Of a DNA stretch of 64,000 nt, positions 1 to 16,200 are shown one piece after another. The position numbers were made by a program, and so were the translations under genes. The notes under the pieces are model-generated. The model did no database searches and was not told the DNA's origin. It was given only the letters and a program-made list of their open reading frames with translations. Every line of letters begins with the position of its first letter. Positions within the stretch are counted from its first letter, which is position 1. This DNA comes from Haliclona indistincta (Eukaryota; Porifera; Demospongiae; Haplosclerida; Chalinidae), in assembly GCA_964017065.1 (NCBI GenBank), contig OZ024786.1, positions 8,747,047 to 8,811,046 on the forward strand, in the 5' to 3' direction.

Positions 1-1790
1 CCACAACTATCGAAAGCAGTTAATTTAGGGAGGTAGCATTACACTGCTATTGTACCAGTACTTTTAATTTTAAATCTTGTTTTCATACTTTTTCGATACA
101 TGTACCAACCCTAAATCTCCTTCATTTTTGGTTAAAATGTTTTTATTACTTGTTTATTTTCTTTTTTTATTAATGACTTAGTTGGCACTTATGCAAATAC
201 AGTGTAAAGAGAACTATTCCACTGACTGCACTGGATCGACTCTGCACTGCAAGCAACACATACCATGCAACATTAGATAAGCTTAAGTTAGCATTCTTAC
301 AAGCCTGAACAGACAAATCCAGTGTGATTTGCTCGTTGTCTGCTGTAAACACTGCTAGTGCATGTAGTGGTAGCCTCGTACCCAGGCTCTCTGGCGGAGA
401 TTTAATTATGCGTGGGTGTTGAAATGCGGGGGTGGTGATTTGAGAGCCTGGTATCTAGCGTTTTGAATTAATGAGCTGTCAGAGCAGAAGCACGTGCTAT
501 GACGTATTAACGCCCACCGAGATATCGTTATGACGTCTTTGTTTACAACATGGCTGCGCATTCACTGCATTGATCGAGCGTCAGCGTCTCCCACAAGCCT
601 GGCTTTGCCTACCATAAGAGCATCAAGTGGGACAATGCTTACACAAAGCATATGACCCGTGTAGCTCCACGGGGTGCGTTCCAGTTTATCGAGACTAAGG
701 TACAGCCTCGTACGTCCACGTGTGATACCTGACAGACTTGTTTTAGCGTGCGGGCAACTCTCTCCAGTTGTCTGCTCTCTTAACAGCCTAAAAACTATCT
801 GGAACGCGCCGAAAAGTTACATAGCCAACAGCATAGCCTTAGTGCACGATCAGAATCAGTCATCCCGTAAACGTGACGCAAAGTAACACAATAGTGAACT
901 AAAATTTACGGATCCATGGAATTCCATGGATCGTCTGCGCATGTGCGAATCAGTGGATACCAGGCTCTCAATCGCCACCCCCGCATTTCAACACCCACGC
1001 ATAATTAAATCTCCGCCAGAGAGCCTGGGTACGAGGCTAATGTAGTGGCAGCAGCACTCGCGTTCCAAGCAATTTGTACTAAGGTGCGCTTGTATTAGAA
1101 TAATTACATACACGGGCGTGCGCGAGTAGGCGTAACCTAGTAACGGAGTTCAAGCAGAACGCATGGAATGGCGTCTTTTATGGACCAAAAAATCACTGTT
1201 TTTCTGGAAATACTCGCTTCTCCCAGTGTTTTAGGCCTAAATAGATATCAGGTGCACTGGTGGTCATAGGTAGCGTTGCTTCTGTGTCGGTTTAGTTGCG
1301 TTTGGTTCGCTCACTACTGTGCTAGACTCGCTGAAAAATAAGAAGAAAGAAAGAAAGAAAGAAGATGAACAAACGGGTAACCACGTGAACTCTGGTTTAC
1401 CACCTTAGACCTGGTTTCTTTTGCTTCTGAAGGTCTCTTTGTAATCGCACAAATCGTGCAAAGAGCTTCAGAGCGTTAGATTAGCTTGAAACGCCCGTAC
1501 GGCGAAGATATGGCAGTGCCGTGAGTCAGCCTCCAGGCGAGACGCCATCTTGTCACCCCCACAGCAACTGGCCTTAAAGTCTTTATTAGTAGACTCATTG
1601 AAAGCGCTTACCTCTTAGGATAGCTCCTAGGTAGTTAAAATACCCCTGATGTCGTCAACAGCCAATATATACGTGAATTATTGCGTTTAGCCTAGGTGTA
1701 GCCGCCATCTTATTTTCCGCCCAACCCTAAATATGCCACGTCTACCGCGTGGCATAATATGAATTTCTTGACATGTATTCCTCATCATAG
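1..1790. other. Non-coding 5' flank or intron of HIF1AN
   Basis: No exon of the upstream part of FIH (the region with the HxD iron ligands) could be found here, so this is probably intron, with the remaining 5' exons left of the window. It contains a 669-bp Mutator-like MITE. A stretch near 1698-1735 with a CCGCCATCTT motif resembles the end of the dispersed element at 11391 and 24638. No other gene was seen. Confidence 0.5.
371..1039. mobile_element. Mutator-like MITE, 669 bp, 9-bp target duplication
   Basis: The ends are inverted repeats of roughly 85 bp beginning TAGCCTCGTACCCAGGCTCT and ending in the reverse complement. The direct repeat ATGTAGTGG flanks the element at 362-370 and 1040-1048, a perfect 9-bp target duplication typical of Mutator-like elements. 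The inside has no transposase. A second copy (49553-49970) shares the termini and the stretch around 457-660 but lacks about 250 bp of this copy's interior. Confidence 0.85.
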
Positions 1791-6033
<4,243 letters not shown>

Positions 6034-6166
6034 TGGCACACCTCATGAGACTCTAGGAGTTACATACATTAGTTCACAACCAAACCAATGATTTGGCTGA
6101 TCAATGCAGATCGCTGATTTTATTTTTCTTCTTTTGTATAACTTTGTGACTGTTTTGACTCACTAT

Positions 6167-6172
6167 AATAAA
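6167..6172 (+). terminator. Candidate HIF1AN polyadenylation signal
   Basis: An AATAAA hexamer lies 134 bp after the HIF1AN stop codon, in T-rich sequence. Another AATAAA occurs near 6259. Confidence 0.45.
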
Positions 6173-6663
6173 ATTGTTATATTATCCATTTGTTGTTTTA
6201 TAATGTAGAATAGTATACGTATACTAGGTATAGTCATATCTCATCAATATTGTATTACAATAAATTTTTCTTAAATTTTGCTGGTTGGGTCACTTTACTT
6301 ATTTATCCATAGACAAAATCTTTTATGATACTAAACTTGACAATCGTTCTTTCTGCTAAGGTGATGCGCATTCAGCATGCATAACGTATGGTGAAGATAA
6401 TTAACAGCAAAGTTTAGAGATATTATCTTGCATGCTGAGTCATACTGGCTAGTTTATCTTCAAATCTTCTCCTCCGCACCTTTTTATCAATAATAATAGA
6501 ACAGAGGTAGCTAGCAGTTGTCAGCTGACTGCCCGTCTTACTACATTATAATGGTTGTTTCTGGTCAGCATATCATAATGCTGGTATGTCATGAAGTATG
6601 TCTGGTACATCATAGTGTGTACCATATGTAGTTTGACAGGTGGCAGGTGCACATCTTAGTGAT

Positions 6664-7273
6664 ACCAAGGGCGTATAGAGAGAAGAGGGCATGCAACGCA
6701 TACAAACATCGAAATCTTTATTGTTACTAACATTAGATTTACGCCCACGCGGATGTGACATCACGCAAGGTTCATTAAACGTGGACGCGTCATACAGCAT
6801 ACTTGTCTAGGCGTGTCAGGGCGTGCTCCATGGAAAACTAGCTGACAAATCTACAATCGACATGAAGCTGTGGATACTGGTGGTTGCCAACCATGTCGCG
6901 TATCACGATGCGTTGGCTGAGACGCAGGTGAAACGAAACTGCTGTCTATCGTTGGCGCTGTCGCTTCCTGCTGATCGGCTGCAGAGTATTTTACCTGCAA
7001 CAAGCGACGAGCAGTATCGGACAGAGGCAAAGTCACGGTCTTTCTCCGCTTTGACTGGCGTGGCTGTGATCCGCGCGCGCAGCATGGTATTGTGCAGTGT
7101 TCTTCAGCTTGGTCTGCCATTACTTTGTGTAGTGACGTCAGTTTCCGTTTACTCTCCGTATACCATAACAATAATTGATAACGGAAAGTGCTATTCTTAG
7201 TAACAATAAAGATTTCGATGTTTTCACGGTTAGTATTGCGTTGCATGCCCTCTTCTCTCTATACGCCCTTGGT
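6664..7273. mobile_element. Terminal-inverted-repeat element, 610 bp
   Basis: The arms start ACCAAGGGCGTATAGAGAG and run about 70 bp, pairing with the reverse complement ending at 7273 (CTCTCTATACGCCCTTGGT). The trinucleotide GAT flanks both ends. The interior has overlapping open frames of 125-131 codons on both strands, but I recognise no transposase or other domain in them. Confidence 0.7.
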
Positions 7274-7442
7274 GATACATAGTCACTCATGCAGATTAAC
7301 CTCATTTGCAATTGAATTCATTATTATTATTCAACAGTATATAATCACTACTACTAGCTATACTATGTTATACTGTTGCTGATTAGTTTTAACCATGTGA
7401 GCTCCTGAATTAGCTGCTGTCAGTAATTCTCACTTCAGCTTT

Positions 7443-7745
7443 TCAATCGTCATTGTCACACTGGCGTCTGCAACCCTCGCAACCATAGTGCCTCAAGCAG
7501 CCATTGCATCGTTCATCATCATCAGCAGCTCTTGCATCATAATCATCACCACCATTGCCGCAGACATGGCCGCAGTTGCAAAGGCAGTCAAGGTGATAAA
7601 GACAGAGTTGGCAGGCATTAAGACCACCATAATGGTGGTGACCATCCATCACTTCTCCTTCGTCTGGGCGGCGTGGCCTTGCATCACTTGGCAATACAGA
7701 AAGAAGCAGGATTGCGCTCACAGCAGCAATGGTAAAGAACTTCAT
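7443..7745 (-). CDS. Small secreted cysteine-rich protein, unrecognised
   Basis: The chosen Met (start 7745) begins MKFFTIAAVSAILLLS, a clear signal peptide. An earlier in-frame Met 10 codons upstream would put charged residues before it. The 100-residue product has a likely cleavage near SDA-RP. The mature part has 11 cysteines in two clusters (CQLCLYHLDCLCNCGHVC, then CNGCLRHYGCEGCRRQC) separated by an acidic Asp/Glu-rich linker, plus a His-rich patch HHHYGG. A TATA-like box lies 85 bp upstream. It is a single exon as read. The pattern does not match a family I can name; an extracellular peptide, matrix or metal-binding protein are possibilities. The opposite-strand frame is only its shadow. 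Confidence 0.6.
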   Translation of the reverse strand: MKFFTIAAVSAILLLSVLPSDARPRRPDEGEVMDGHHHYGGLNACQLCLYHLDCLCNCGHVCGNGGDDYDARAADDDERCNGCLRHYGCEGCRRQCDNDD

Positions 7746-7829
7746 GATAATAGGATTATCAGAATTTTTCCTCAAGAAGAAGTATAATACTTACAAGTCA
7801 CTGATGGTGGTTGCTGTTCAGCTTTATCC

Positions 7830-7837
7830 TTTATATA
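7830..7837 (-). promoter_or_regulatory. TATA box for the cysteine-rich gene
   Basis: On the minus strand this reads TATATAAA, 85 bp upstream of the chosen start codon. A start site about 30 bp further on would leave a 5' UTR of roughly 55 bases. Confidence 0.5.
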
Positions 7838-7845
7838 CCCTATGC

Positions 7846-8563
7846 TTCATGGCATCACATGCACGACATAAAATACACATAATATCGTATACAAACTAAG
7901 ACAAACAAACACTAATTTTATGGCACATAGTAGATTCCGTAAAGTTAACACTGCACACTGTCCTTGTCACATTGTATTTACAAACGACAGTGTGCAGGTT
8001 CCAACTTGCCCTTGTAGCTGAATATTATAGGTCCAATAATATCAGTGTAGCACATTCAGTAGCAGACCGTCATCTGATGCATGCATAAGCATCACATGCA
8101 GGTTTATAGAGGCAGAGAATAACATGTTGCACTACACTCTTCTATAGATGAATAAGATATACAAATAAAAGCAGGAGTGTCTATTTCCTAACCAGGGTTT
8201 TTAGGAGGGTGTATATTTTAGGATTTACTTCAAGTTGAATTAATGCCTTAGGTTAACAAGTTCCTAACTACAAAGAACAAGTGATCTTGGCAAAGGTGCC
8301 AGTTAAGAATAACAATAATTTATTATACAAGTAAGATGTTTCAGTATCTTTTTTTAAGGTGGCGGGTATGCTAATTAATATGCATAATATTCATAACCTG
8401 TGGTCACCACAAAAATGCGCTAGTGTAAACGCAGTGCAAACCGGCCTCTGCGTAGAATTGCGTCACTTAGCTATAGCCAGGGCTCAGACTAGTCTATTCT
8501 TGTATCACGTGATTGCAACGCTGACGTCACATCTTGCGGCGCGCGACCAACAACCACAGAAAC
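7846..8563. other. Intergenic, no gene seen
   Basis: AT-rich sequence with no convincing coding region. The short open frame near 8359-8589 runs into the terminal repeat of the next element and shows no domain. Confidence 0.5.
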
Positions 8564-8710
8564 TAATACCGTGTTTACACTGGGCATAATAACCGTGCCG
8601 CGCCGTGCCGTGCCGAGCCGCACTGGCCCGGTTATTATACCCAGTGTAAACAGGCGAAAACGAGGGCCGAGCCGTGCTGTGCCGTGTCTAGTTGGCCCAC
8701 CTATTTTTAA

Positions 8711-10293
8711 GGGCCGGTGTCACGGTGATATGCGACCCCCGGTGATGAGTGACCCCCGGTCACATATCACCGGTGATTTGTGACTCACGCCACGCACGGT
8801 GGGTCACATATCACCGCGCAGTGCATGATCAGATGGATCGCCGGGATAGCCGGCTCGTTCGGCTCGGTACCGGTGTTACTTTTTGCACCGTCTAATTTAA
8901 GCTGCACATAGCCTGCTTGCAATGGAGGCGCTGCCACCACCGTGAACGTCTGTGATCATGAAAATATCGAGGCTGTTACGATCTGGAACTAGATGGCACA
9001 ATGTATATAGTTTGGAATGCAGTCTGGATCTGGATGGAGAAGAAGATCCTGTTGTGACGGTGAAATCAGTGAATATCTACCAAAAAAAAAACTTGCAGAC
9101 CTTAGAACCAAAGTGTTGGTTAGATTGCAGGGTTTGTGAGCAGTCATATTGTTGTCAAGGAAAATGAACTCGATCGTGTTACATACAGATAGTGGATGGA
9201 TACATCAGTGCAGCTGGCTGTGGCAGAGTGTGAGAAGGTATTTGCTCACAGACTGATGTGCACGTAAAGGTTCTTGGCTCAAGACTTTTTACATAGTACC
9301 AGCAGAGTGGTTAGTCTAGCATCACCAAGTGGTCTAAACCAGTAAAATTGACATTGTTATACATTCTTTGTAGTTTGATTCATTTTTAGGATGATCTAAT
9401 CCAGAATGAATTCATTTTATGCCCTTTAAACATGCAGAATCAATATTGACGACGCTATTAATTTTTTGAGTATAATTATTTGATCATGTAATTTATTCCT
9501 GTTTATAATTCATGCATCATAATACTAATAGATGATGGATCTACGAGGGTCTATTCTTGCCTATCTACATCTAATGACTACAGCACCTAGTTCATCGATT
9601 GTCACACAATTCAAGTATGTCCAATAATTCAGTAGTATCCACTAGAAACAGTTGCAAGATGATGATGGACAGAAATTTTAATTTTGCTGGGCGCTTGTGG
9701 AAGTATTCATTGGAAGAGGTCATCAATTATAATCAACTCTATTTTACTGAACTCAAGCAGACAGGAAATTTGCCTCTGCAGTCAAACTGTGATGACTGTG
9801 GCGTATTCGTTTGCCTGCAGTGGGTACTGGATTTCAGGAACACTGGGAAGTTCCGGCAGTAAAGTACGGATAACTATCTGAGAACCACTGCATGACAACT
9901 AAAAGTGTTGCTGGACTATACAATGCTACATGTATTACGATGGACAAGTGTAAATAATCATGTCAATAATCCACAGATTTATTGCCAATTTTCTGCATGT
10001 TTGGACTGCATGGCTGTAATTAATTCTCGTTAAAATAATTATTTACATCGCGCTCTGTTTCCGGAGGCAAGCAATAAAGCATTTAGAAATACTTGCCATG
10101 ATATATTTTATATGCACGGTGCTTTTTGTCAGAGGGGTCACATATCACCGTAGAGTCACACATCACCGCGGGACTTGCTGCTAGCTCCGGTGATATGTGA
10201 CCCACCGTGCGCGGCGTGAGTCACAAATCACCGGTGATATGTGACCGGGGGTCACTCATCACCGGGGGTCGCATATCACCGTGACACCGGCCC
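8711..10293. mobile_element. Nested element with repeated TCACATATCACCGG termini
   Basis: The left end GGGCCGGTGTCACGGTGATA and the right end, its reverse complement, extend inward as inverted repeats of about 100 bp. They are packed with GGTGATATGTGACC-like units on both strands, which look like repeated transposase-binding sites. The interior (about 8820-10130) is ordinary AT-rich sequence with the remnant of a C48-type peptidase gene. This suggests a decayed autonomous or gene-carrying transposon. Confidence 0.7.
9599..9862 (+). pseudogene. Ulp1/C48 cysteine-protease-like C-terminal fragment inside transposon
   Basis: An 87-codon open frame ends with NLPLQSNCDDCGVFVCLQW. This fits the Q-x-N-x-x-DCGVFVC signature around the catalytic Cys of SUMO-protease-like (C48) enzymes. 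The His and Asp parts of the catalytic triad are not recognisable in frame, and upstream sequence has stops, so this is probably a broken gene. C48-like genes are known as passengers in several eukaryotic DNA transposons, which fits its position between inverted repeats. Short length makes the assignment tentative. Confidence 0.45.
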
Positions 10294-11390
10294 GGTTCGG
10301 CACGGCACGGCACCGCTTTTATTGCTAGTGTAAACGCTAACAACCCGGGCCGGGTCGGGCCAGGTTGTTTTTTATCGACCTACAGCCACTGCTATGATGA
10401 TCTGGCTTCGCCAATTGAAGAAACAGTAATACCCGGTGAGTCCGTCTTGAAAATGAAAGGACCGTGAAAGAGAGGACGCCGGCAGAGCGTTCGTTATGCA
10501 TTGCGTACCTTCAGCATGCTGCTGCGTGCCCGTTGTTACTCATTCCATAACATAGCTCTGACAAGAGCTGTACAGAACAAAAATGCAACAATACATGCAC
10601 CAGTACAGATACAAACTCGCTTCAGCTATCGTTGCTATGTAGACGCCATTTTATTCTCCCACGTCACGAAGTCTCCGCCTTTCACAATCGACCTGGCCCG
10701 GTAAAATATTGTGCAGTGTAAACGCGTGCTAGAACCGAGCCGTGCCGTGCCGTGCTCCCCCAGTGTAAACGCGGTATTACTCAGCTGTACACACGCTACA
10801 TATTTTACGTTTTACTTTCGTTTGCAACAGTTTCAGCTATCAAAGGTCTGGCTGCAGCATCATAAGTATGTGTACCACAATCGGTTGGATCCGTTTGGCC
10901 CGATCTTACAGAGTTTGTATTATATGAATACTAACAGTTGTAAGTAAAACAAAATAATAGCTATTATAGCGACAAAAATGCTTCAGCGCAACTGCTCGCC
11001 AAATCCATCCAACCGTTTTTGGACATAGGCAATCTATTGCTACTGGCGAAATTTCAGCATCTGCAAACATTTCCTGTAGAAAGAAAACGTTAAATCATAA
11101 TAATTATTATAAAAATGTATGATAACTACGCACATACAAATCTGTACCTGGACAAAATCGCGCTAAACATGCACTGATGTGTTATATTTCATTAAAACTT
11201 TAGTTCTTTAGCAAAGCTTTAGAAATAAGCGTTTTATGCATATTTTAAAAACTGTACAAAACGGCAAAAATTCGTGTACCCGCGGCCATTTTTAAACTGG
11301 CTTGATCATCACTTCATTTTACTCAATGAGTCTGCATACATGATCAGATTTCCGTGTATCTTTCTTATTTTCATCATGTTTTGATTATTA

Positions 11391-12185
11391 GGGAGGCACG
11401 GTAGTGTCTCCCTATGTAGGGTTGAACGAGAAAAAAAGATGGCGGCTACATACAATGTTTTAGCGTTCAAACGCTGATATTTCGCCTGGTGATGAATATT
11501 TTAAGTCTATGGACACTTAGATCTGCTCTCTGGCGTTGCCCCATCTTACAGTAGCAAGGAGATGGCTCGAAATTGTTACTAAAGTGACGAACCTGGAAAC
11601 GGTGAAAATCGAGTTTCGTCATCTTAGTTTTCTTCTTTCTTTCTTCAACTCGCCTAGCGCCTTTACGCGAGCAGTGCCGAGACTAAAACACCCACGAACA
11701 GACGTGAAATTCTCCTGGCAGGTGCCTTTTGAACCTTGTTTTTAGCGAAACGGCGATATACATTCCGTGAGTTCTCGATCGTGATCCATTGACAGCTAAG
11801 TGTTAGACGCCATTAGTGTGATTGCGCAATACGCACGTGACCAAGCAGTAGCTAGCGTACGTGACCGAGCACTAACTTGAGTATAGCCGCGCCGTATGGA
11901 TCACGGAGAACATTATGTGTCTGGAGTCTTCGAAGAACTGTAAGCCCATGTAGGATCACCATTCTGCGCTTGCCAGATAATTATAACCGCCGTATAGGTC
12001 TACAAACAAGTGTGGGCGGGGCTCGAATGTAATTGCATGCATGCGTAGGCGAGCTGATATGTACAGCATAACAATTATTTTTAGCTACAAGTTTAAAAGC
12101 CATCAACAACAGGAAAACTAAACCAATACGTGCATGATATTGAACTGCACTTCACTGAAAAAGAAAAAAAGGACACAAACAAGAA
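11391..12185 (+). mobile_element. Dispersed element with GGGAGGCACGGTAGTG end, copy 1
   Basis: The sequence from GGGAGGCACGGTAGTG onward matches, on the opposite strand, the copy ending at 24638. Shared blocks include AAGATGGCGGCTACAT, CGCCAGAG-type and CACCTGCC/GGCAGGTGCC stretches, CTAAGTGTTAGACGCC, and the tail GGACACAAACAAGAAAA. This copy carries about 200 bp absent from the other. No coding capacity is recognisable and no target duplication was found. Confidence 0.6.
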
Positions 12186-12533
12186 AATTAAAAAGATTTC
12201 TATCGAAATCAAAAGGATGTAGGGTTGTGAAGTCTACCACTGGTCCACAATGTAAACTAACAAGGAACAAACATGGAATGGTAACACAATTGACTTGCTA
12301 ACAGACCATAGATCCCGACATCCACTGTACACAAGCTGAATGCACGTCGGGTGTCAGCAGTCAACAAGTAGGTCAACCACACCAGCCACTGATGTAGGGA
12401 TCTATGGTTTGTTAGCAAGTCAATTGTGTTACCATTCCATGCTTGTTCCTTGTTAGTTTACATTGTGGACCAGTGGTAGACTTCACAACCCTACATCCTT
12501 TTGATTTCTATAGAAATCTTTTTAATTTTCTTT
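12179..12533. repeat. Long inverted repeat, arms about 135 bp
   Basis: The arm 12179-12317 (AAGAAAATTAAAAAGATTTC ... CATAGATCC) is matched almost exactly in reverse complement by about 12397-12533, with a spacer of roughly 80 bp. The outer part of the left arm is shared with the element at 23962-24638, so this looks like a foldback rearrangement of that element's end. Confidence 0.75.
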
Positions 12534-13253
12534 ACTCTCTATAACTCTACTATATCATTACTGACACCTCATTGTTGTAATACTGATTCCTCATGTCAAT
12601 GAAGTCTTATGACTCCACCCACCAATGGCCACTTTCACACAAAGGTCTGATTATATAGATACATGTAATTGAGATTTATGTCTCGAAATTTGTACTGATT
12701 TTAATGATAACAAATCATGGCTATAATTTCAGCATAGAGTATTTGTGTGTTTCTCAGTCAGCTTCACTATGCAGCTCATCATTATTCTTCAGAAGATCAA
12801 CACGATGGGATTTCCACTCATTGTAAAATATTTGTGATTCTTTTCATATTGTATGTAATTATCATTGCCGCTTGGCAATGTAAATAATTGTGTGTATGTA
12901 TGCACTCTGGGTACACGAGACAATTGTGAATTGGCTCAGAGCCTCAGACTGATTTACATGCCACACTTTCCATAAAATATCTTCTAAAACCATCAGTAGT
13001 GCAAGAGCTAGAATCCTTGAAATTATCACTTAAACAATAAGGCACAGTCAGACGAATCTTTGTGTTCATTATTTTGATGTTGTTGCCTGATCAGTTAAAT
13101 CAAAACCAATTCTTCTCTTTTATCTTTCAACTTTATCAATAGTAGTTAATTAAGTTATTCTGTAAGTTTGTGTGATCAATAACACTATACTGTAATAAAG
13201 GTATAATGGAAAAATGGGGGAAACTTTTAATCTTGTAAAATACTTTAATTGTG

Positions 13254-16200
13254 TCATAGGCTTGTTTCTTCATCCTTGAGCTCACTTTCATCAATGATCA
13301 CCACTGCAGTTTCAATATCATGGATATTTTGTATGCTTGATGAGCGCTTTATTTTGATTTGAGCTGGTTTTGACTTTTCTATAATACTCAAATCACCCAA
13401 GTTAAGCTCAGGGTTAGGATCATCACTGTCTTCAGTGTAAGAGGCATAATAATTGGCCATTGCTAGATCTTCTTTGAATTTCTCTTTTTTAACTGCTGCC
13501 TTTAAGGTACCAGAAGAATACTGCTGAGAAGACACTTTTGTGCTTGCTGTGTTTCCTGATGTTGAAGTGTGTTTGGATGTTGTTGAAAAGTTAGCTTTTC
13601 GTTTATTGTGGCACTTGCACAAGACTTTGAACCATAAGTTACGAGCATCGCGATTGATAAGAGCAAAAAAACACAAAAAGGAAAAAACCTTGAAGTGAGT
13701 TGAAGAAGACAAACAACCATTGGATGGCGAAGGCAGCATAAATGTTGGTATCTGCTCCAACTACTGTAAAAAGTAAAATAATCCATGAGAGCCCCAGTAG
13801 AACCATAAACCCCGCTAGCAATGCAAGTAGCTTGCAAATGTCCTTGGAGGGCAATGCATTCTTGTTTGGACCACTTTTAAGATATTGATTGCTCTTTTGG
13901 GATCGAATTTTGTGTCTAATGACAACATAAGATGACACGATAAAGATACAAGCATTGAAGAGAATGATGATCACGATTGGAACAAGAAAAGCTCCAAAGA
14001 ACACGCCGACTTCACTAATAAAGCAACTGCGTGATAACGATCAAGGTTAATGCATGGATCAAAATAGTATTCGAACTCACAATCCTCTGGTTGTGTTAGA
14101 TTGTGTGATGTAGTAGTCAGGATTGATACTGACAGATATTATCACAGGTAGCAGAGGACACACTGCATATAATGCATAATAATTATCATACATACGGCAA
14201 TACTGACTTACCCCAACATATAATAGACACAATAACCATATAAATTGTGGTGAGATTTTTGAAAACAACCACCAATTTTTGAAAGAGAAGAGTAGCTTCA
14301 GCACCCATCCACATCCAGACCACTAGGATGAGGTAGTGGAGGAGCACACCCACAGTGATACAACCAGCTCTGTTCTCAGTACGACCAATACCAGCCACAA
14401 ACACTAACAACATGAGCAACATTGACACTGCTAGCTGAACATGAAACTTAGTGACATCTTTTGAGCGAAGATCTCTTTTAACAGACAAAAACACTACACA
14501 TAAATTACCATTATTAGTCCATGTGCTTACTTGAAAGCCAAGTATGTTACAATGAAGAGAAGTAGTCCCACGATAGATAATAACACTCCAATATAGGTTG
14601 TAATATCTAATACTAAATTATACTCTTCTGGTAAGACAGTTCTATTTTCGTTACCACCTCCTATTCTTAGAGATATGTCCTGCGAAGAGTATTTTCAATT
14701 TTTTTCAAATTTTGCAAGTGAATTTATAACAAGGCAAGAGATAACAAAAATACATGCTTACCACAAGGCAGGCAAAGTTCGTGAGGTGGTCACACTCACA
14801 GGTGACTACATTAGTGGATTGATTAAAATGTATATCAGATCACATCCACCAGTATCCCAGTCACCATTACCGTCTATGTATAGTAACAAAATTTTTAATA
14901 CAGCTATATAGCCAGGCTTACTTGCTGCTTTGAAGTCCCAGAAAACACATCTTCTGCTAGCAATAATTTCGTTTTTTCCAGTAGCAGGTGAATTTGTCAA
15001 ACGTAATTGAAAAGTGACAGGATTAGTGAGTCTTGCTCCATCAGCAATACCACCAACTTGCACAGACACAACTTGACTACCAACAACAGTATTGGACACA
15101 GAGGTATCCAGTGATGTGTTTCTCACAGGGAATAGTGCCGGTGAGTTATATACTGTGAATGCTATTGACACATTGCTATCTTCTTGAATGTTACTCAAAA
15201 TTGTTTGTGGTAAAGAAAGTGCAGCATTCAAGGTTTGAGGAAGGTCTTCTGATCTTTGAACATCTGAGGTTGACAGTTGTAATTCTTGAGAATCTATAAT
15301 AAATAGTTATCATGTACATTGTTGTGAGTCACATTGTATGATTACCAGATGATTGCCCGACTGACAGTGTACGTCCTCTGAAATCTTCTCTGTCAATCTT
15401 TGCATTTGAAGTTAATAAATTAATTAATATTACACAAGATTAGTTGCCAGAAAAAAATTGACATTTAGCTAATTTCTTTAGCTTCATTAGAATATTAAAA
15501 CTTGTACACAGAAGAAAAGTAAAGTTTTGAGAAAAAAGTAAAATATAAGTTCAGGGTCAAAGTCATGTATGACAAGAGAACAACAGGACAAGGAATTAGC
15601 TATTTGGAAGCCTCTACTGGGATGTTCCTGTCCTTTCAATCTTGCATTTTATGCTACTTGAATGCCTGTCCCAGTAGCCAGCAGTTGATTACTTGTTTAT
15701 GCACATGTAAAAACACCTACTTATCCTAATACCCAAATGAATGGGCACATGTGAATTGAATCTTAAACCAAATAGTTCTGAGAAAACCAAATGGAGTGAT
15801 CCATTCACAAACTGCCTAGTAAGAACCTGGAATCTAGGTTGTTTTCATTTGAATGCTGCCATAAGTTGATATTTCAGGCTTAGCTGGTTATAATGTACAT
15901 TGTGATTATATGGAACTGCTCATGTTGTTATATTTCGTTAGCAACTTACTCGTTCTCCTCTTAATGCCAAGTCTCTTTGAACAACAGAGATGTTAGTAAA
16001 GTTGACTGATTCGATCAAAGTATCAACGATACTGTCAAATGCTTGCACAATCCTGTACATGATGTATAAATAATTTTCTATCGGTACATTTCATACTCAC
16101 GTGTTACTTTGTTCTTGTACAACTTCCATTGGCCATTCTTCAACACTGTCAAGTACTTCAACAGCATTTGTAGTAGCCTATCACATAAGTGTAGTTAAAA

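Larger units (their letters stand above)
8564..10788. mobile_element. Composite terminal-repeat element, ends TAATACCG..GTTTACACTGGG
   Basis: The outer ends TAATACCGTGTTTACACTGGG (8564-8584) and the near reverse complement CCCAGTGTAAACGCGGTATTA at the right end pair as inverted repeats. Both are followed inward by GC-rich CCGTG-type repeats (GCCGTGCCGTGCCGAGCCG). GTGTAAACG-like units recur near 8642, 10330, 10713 and 10763. A second element (8711-10293) is inserted inside it. No transposase is readable. Confidence 0.6.
10789..13253. other. Intergenic, repeats only
   Basis: No gene is supported here. It contains the dispersed element starting at 11391 and the inverted repeat at 12179-12533. 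The last 700 bp before the GPCR stop are AT-rich and featureless. Confidence 0.5.

Noticed and set aside
6823..7246. Open frames of 125-131 codons on both strands
   Set aside because: They lie wholly inside a terminal-inverted-repeat element and show no known domain; overlap on both strands suggests chance.
7488..7787. 99-codon plus-strand open frame
   Set aside because: It is antisense to the cysteine-rich secreted gene, has no signal or domain, and reflects the codon composition of the other strand.
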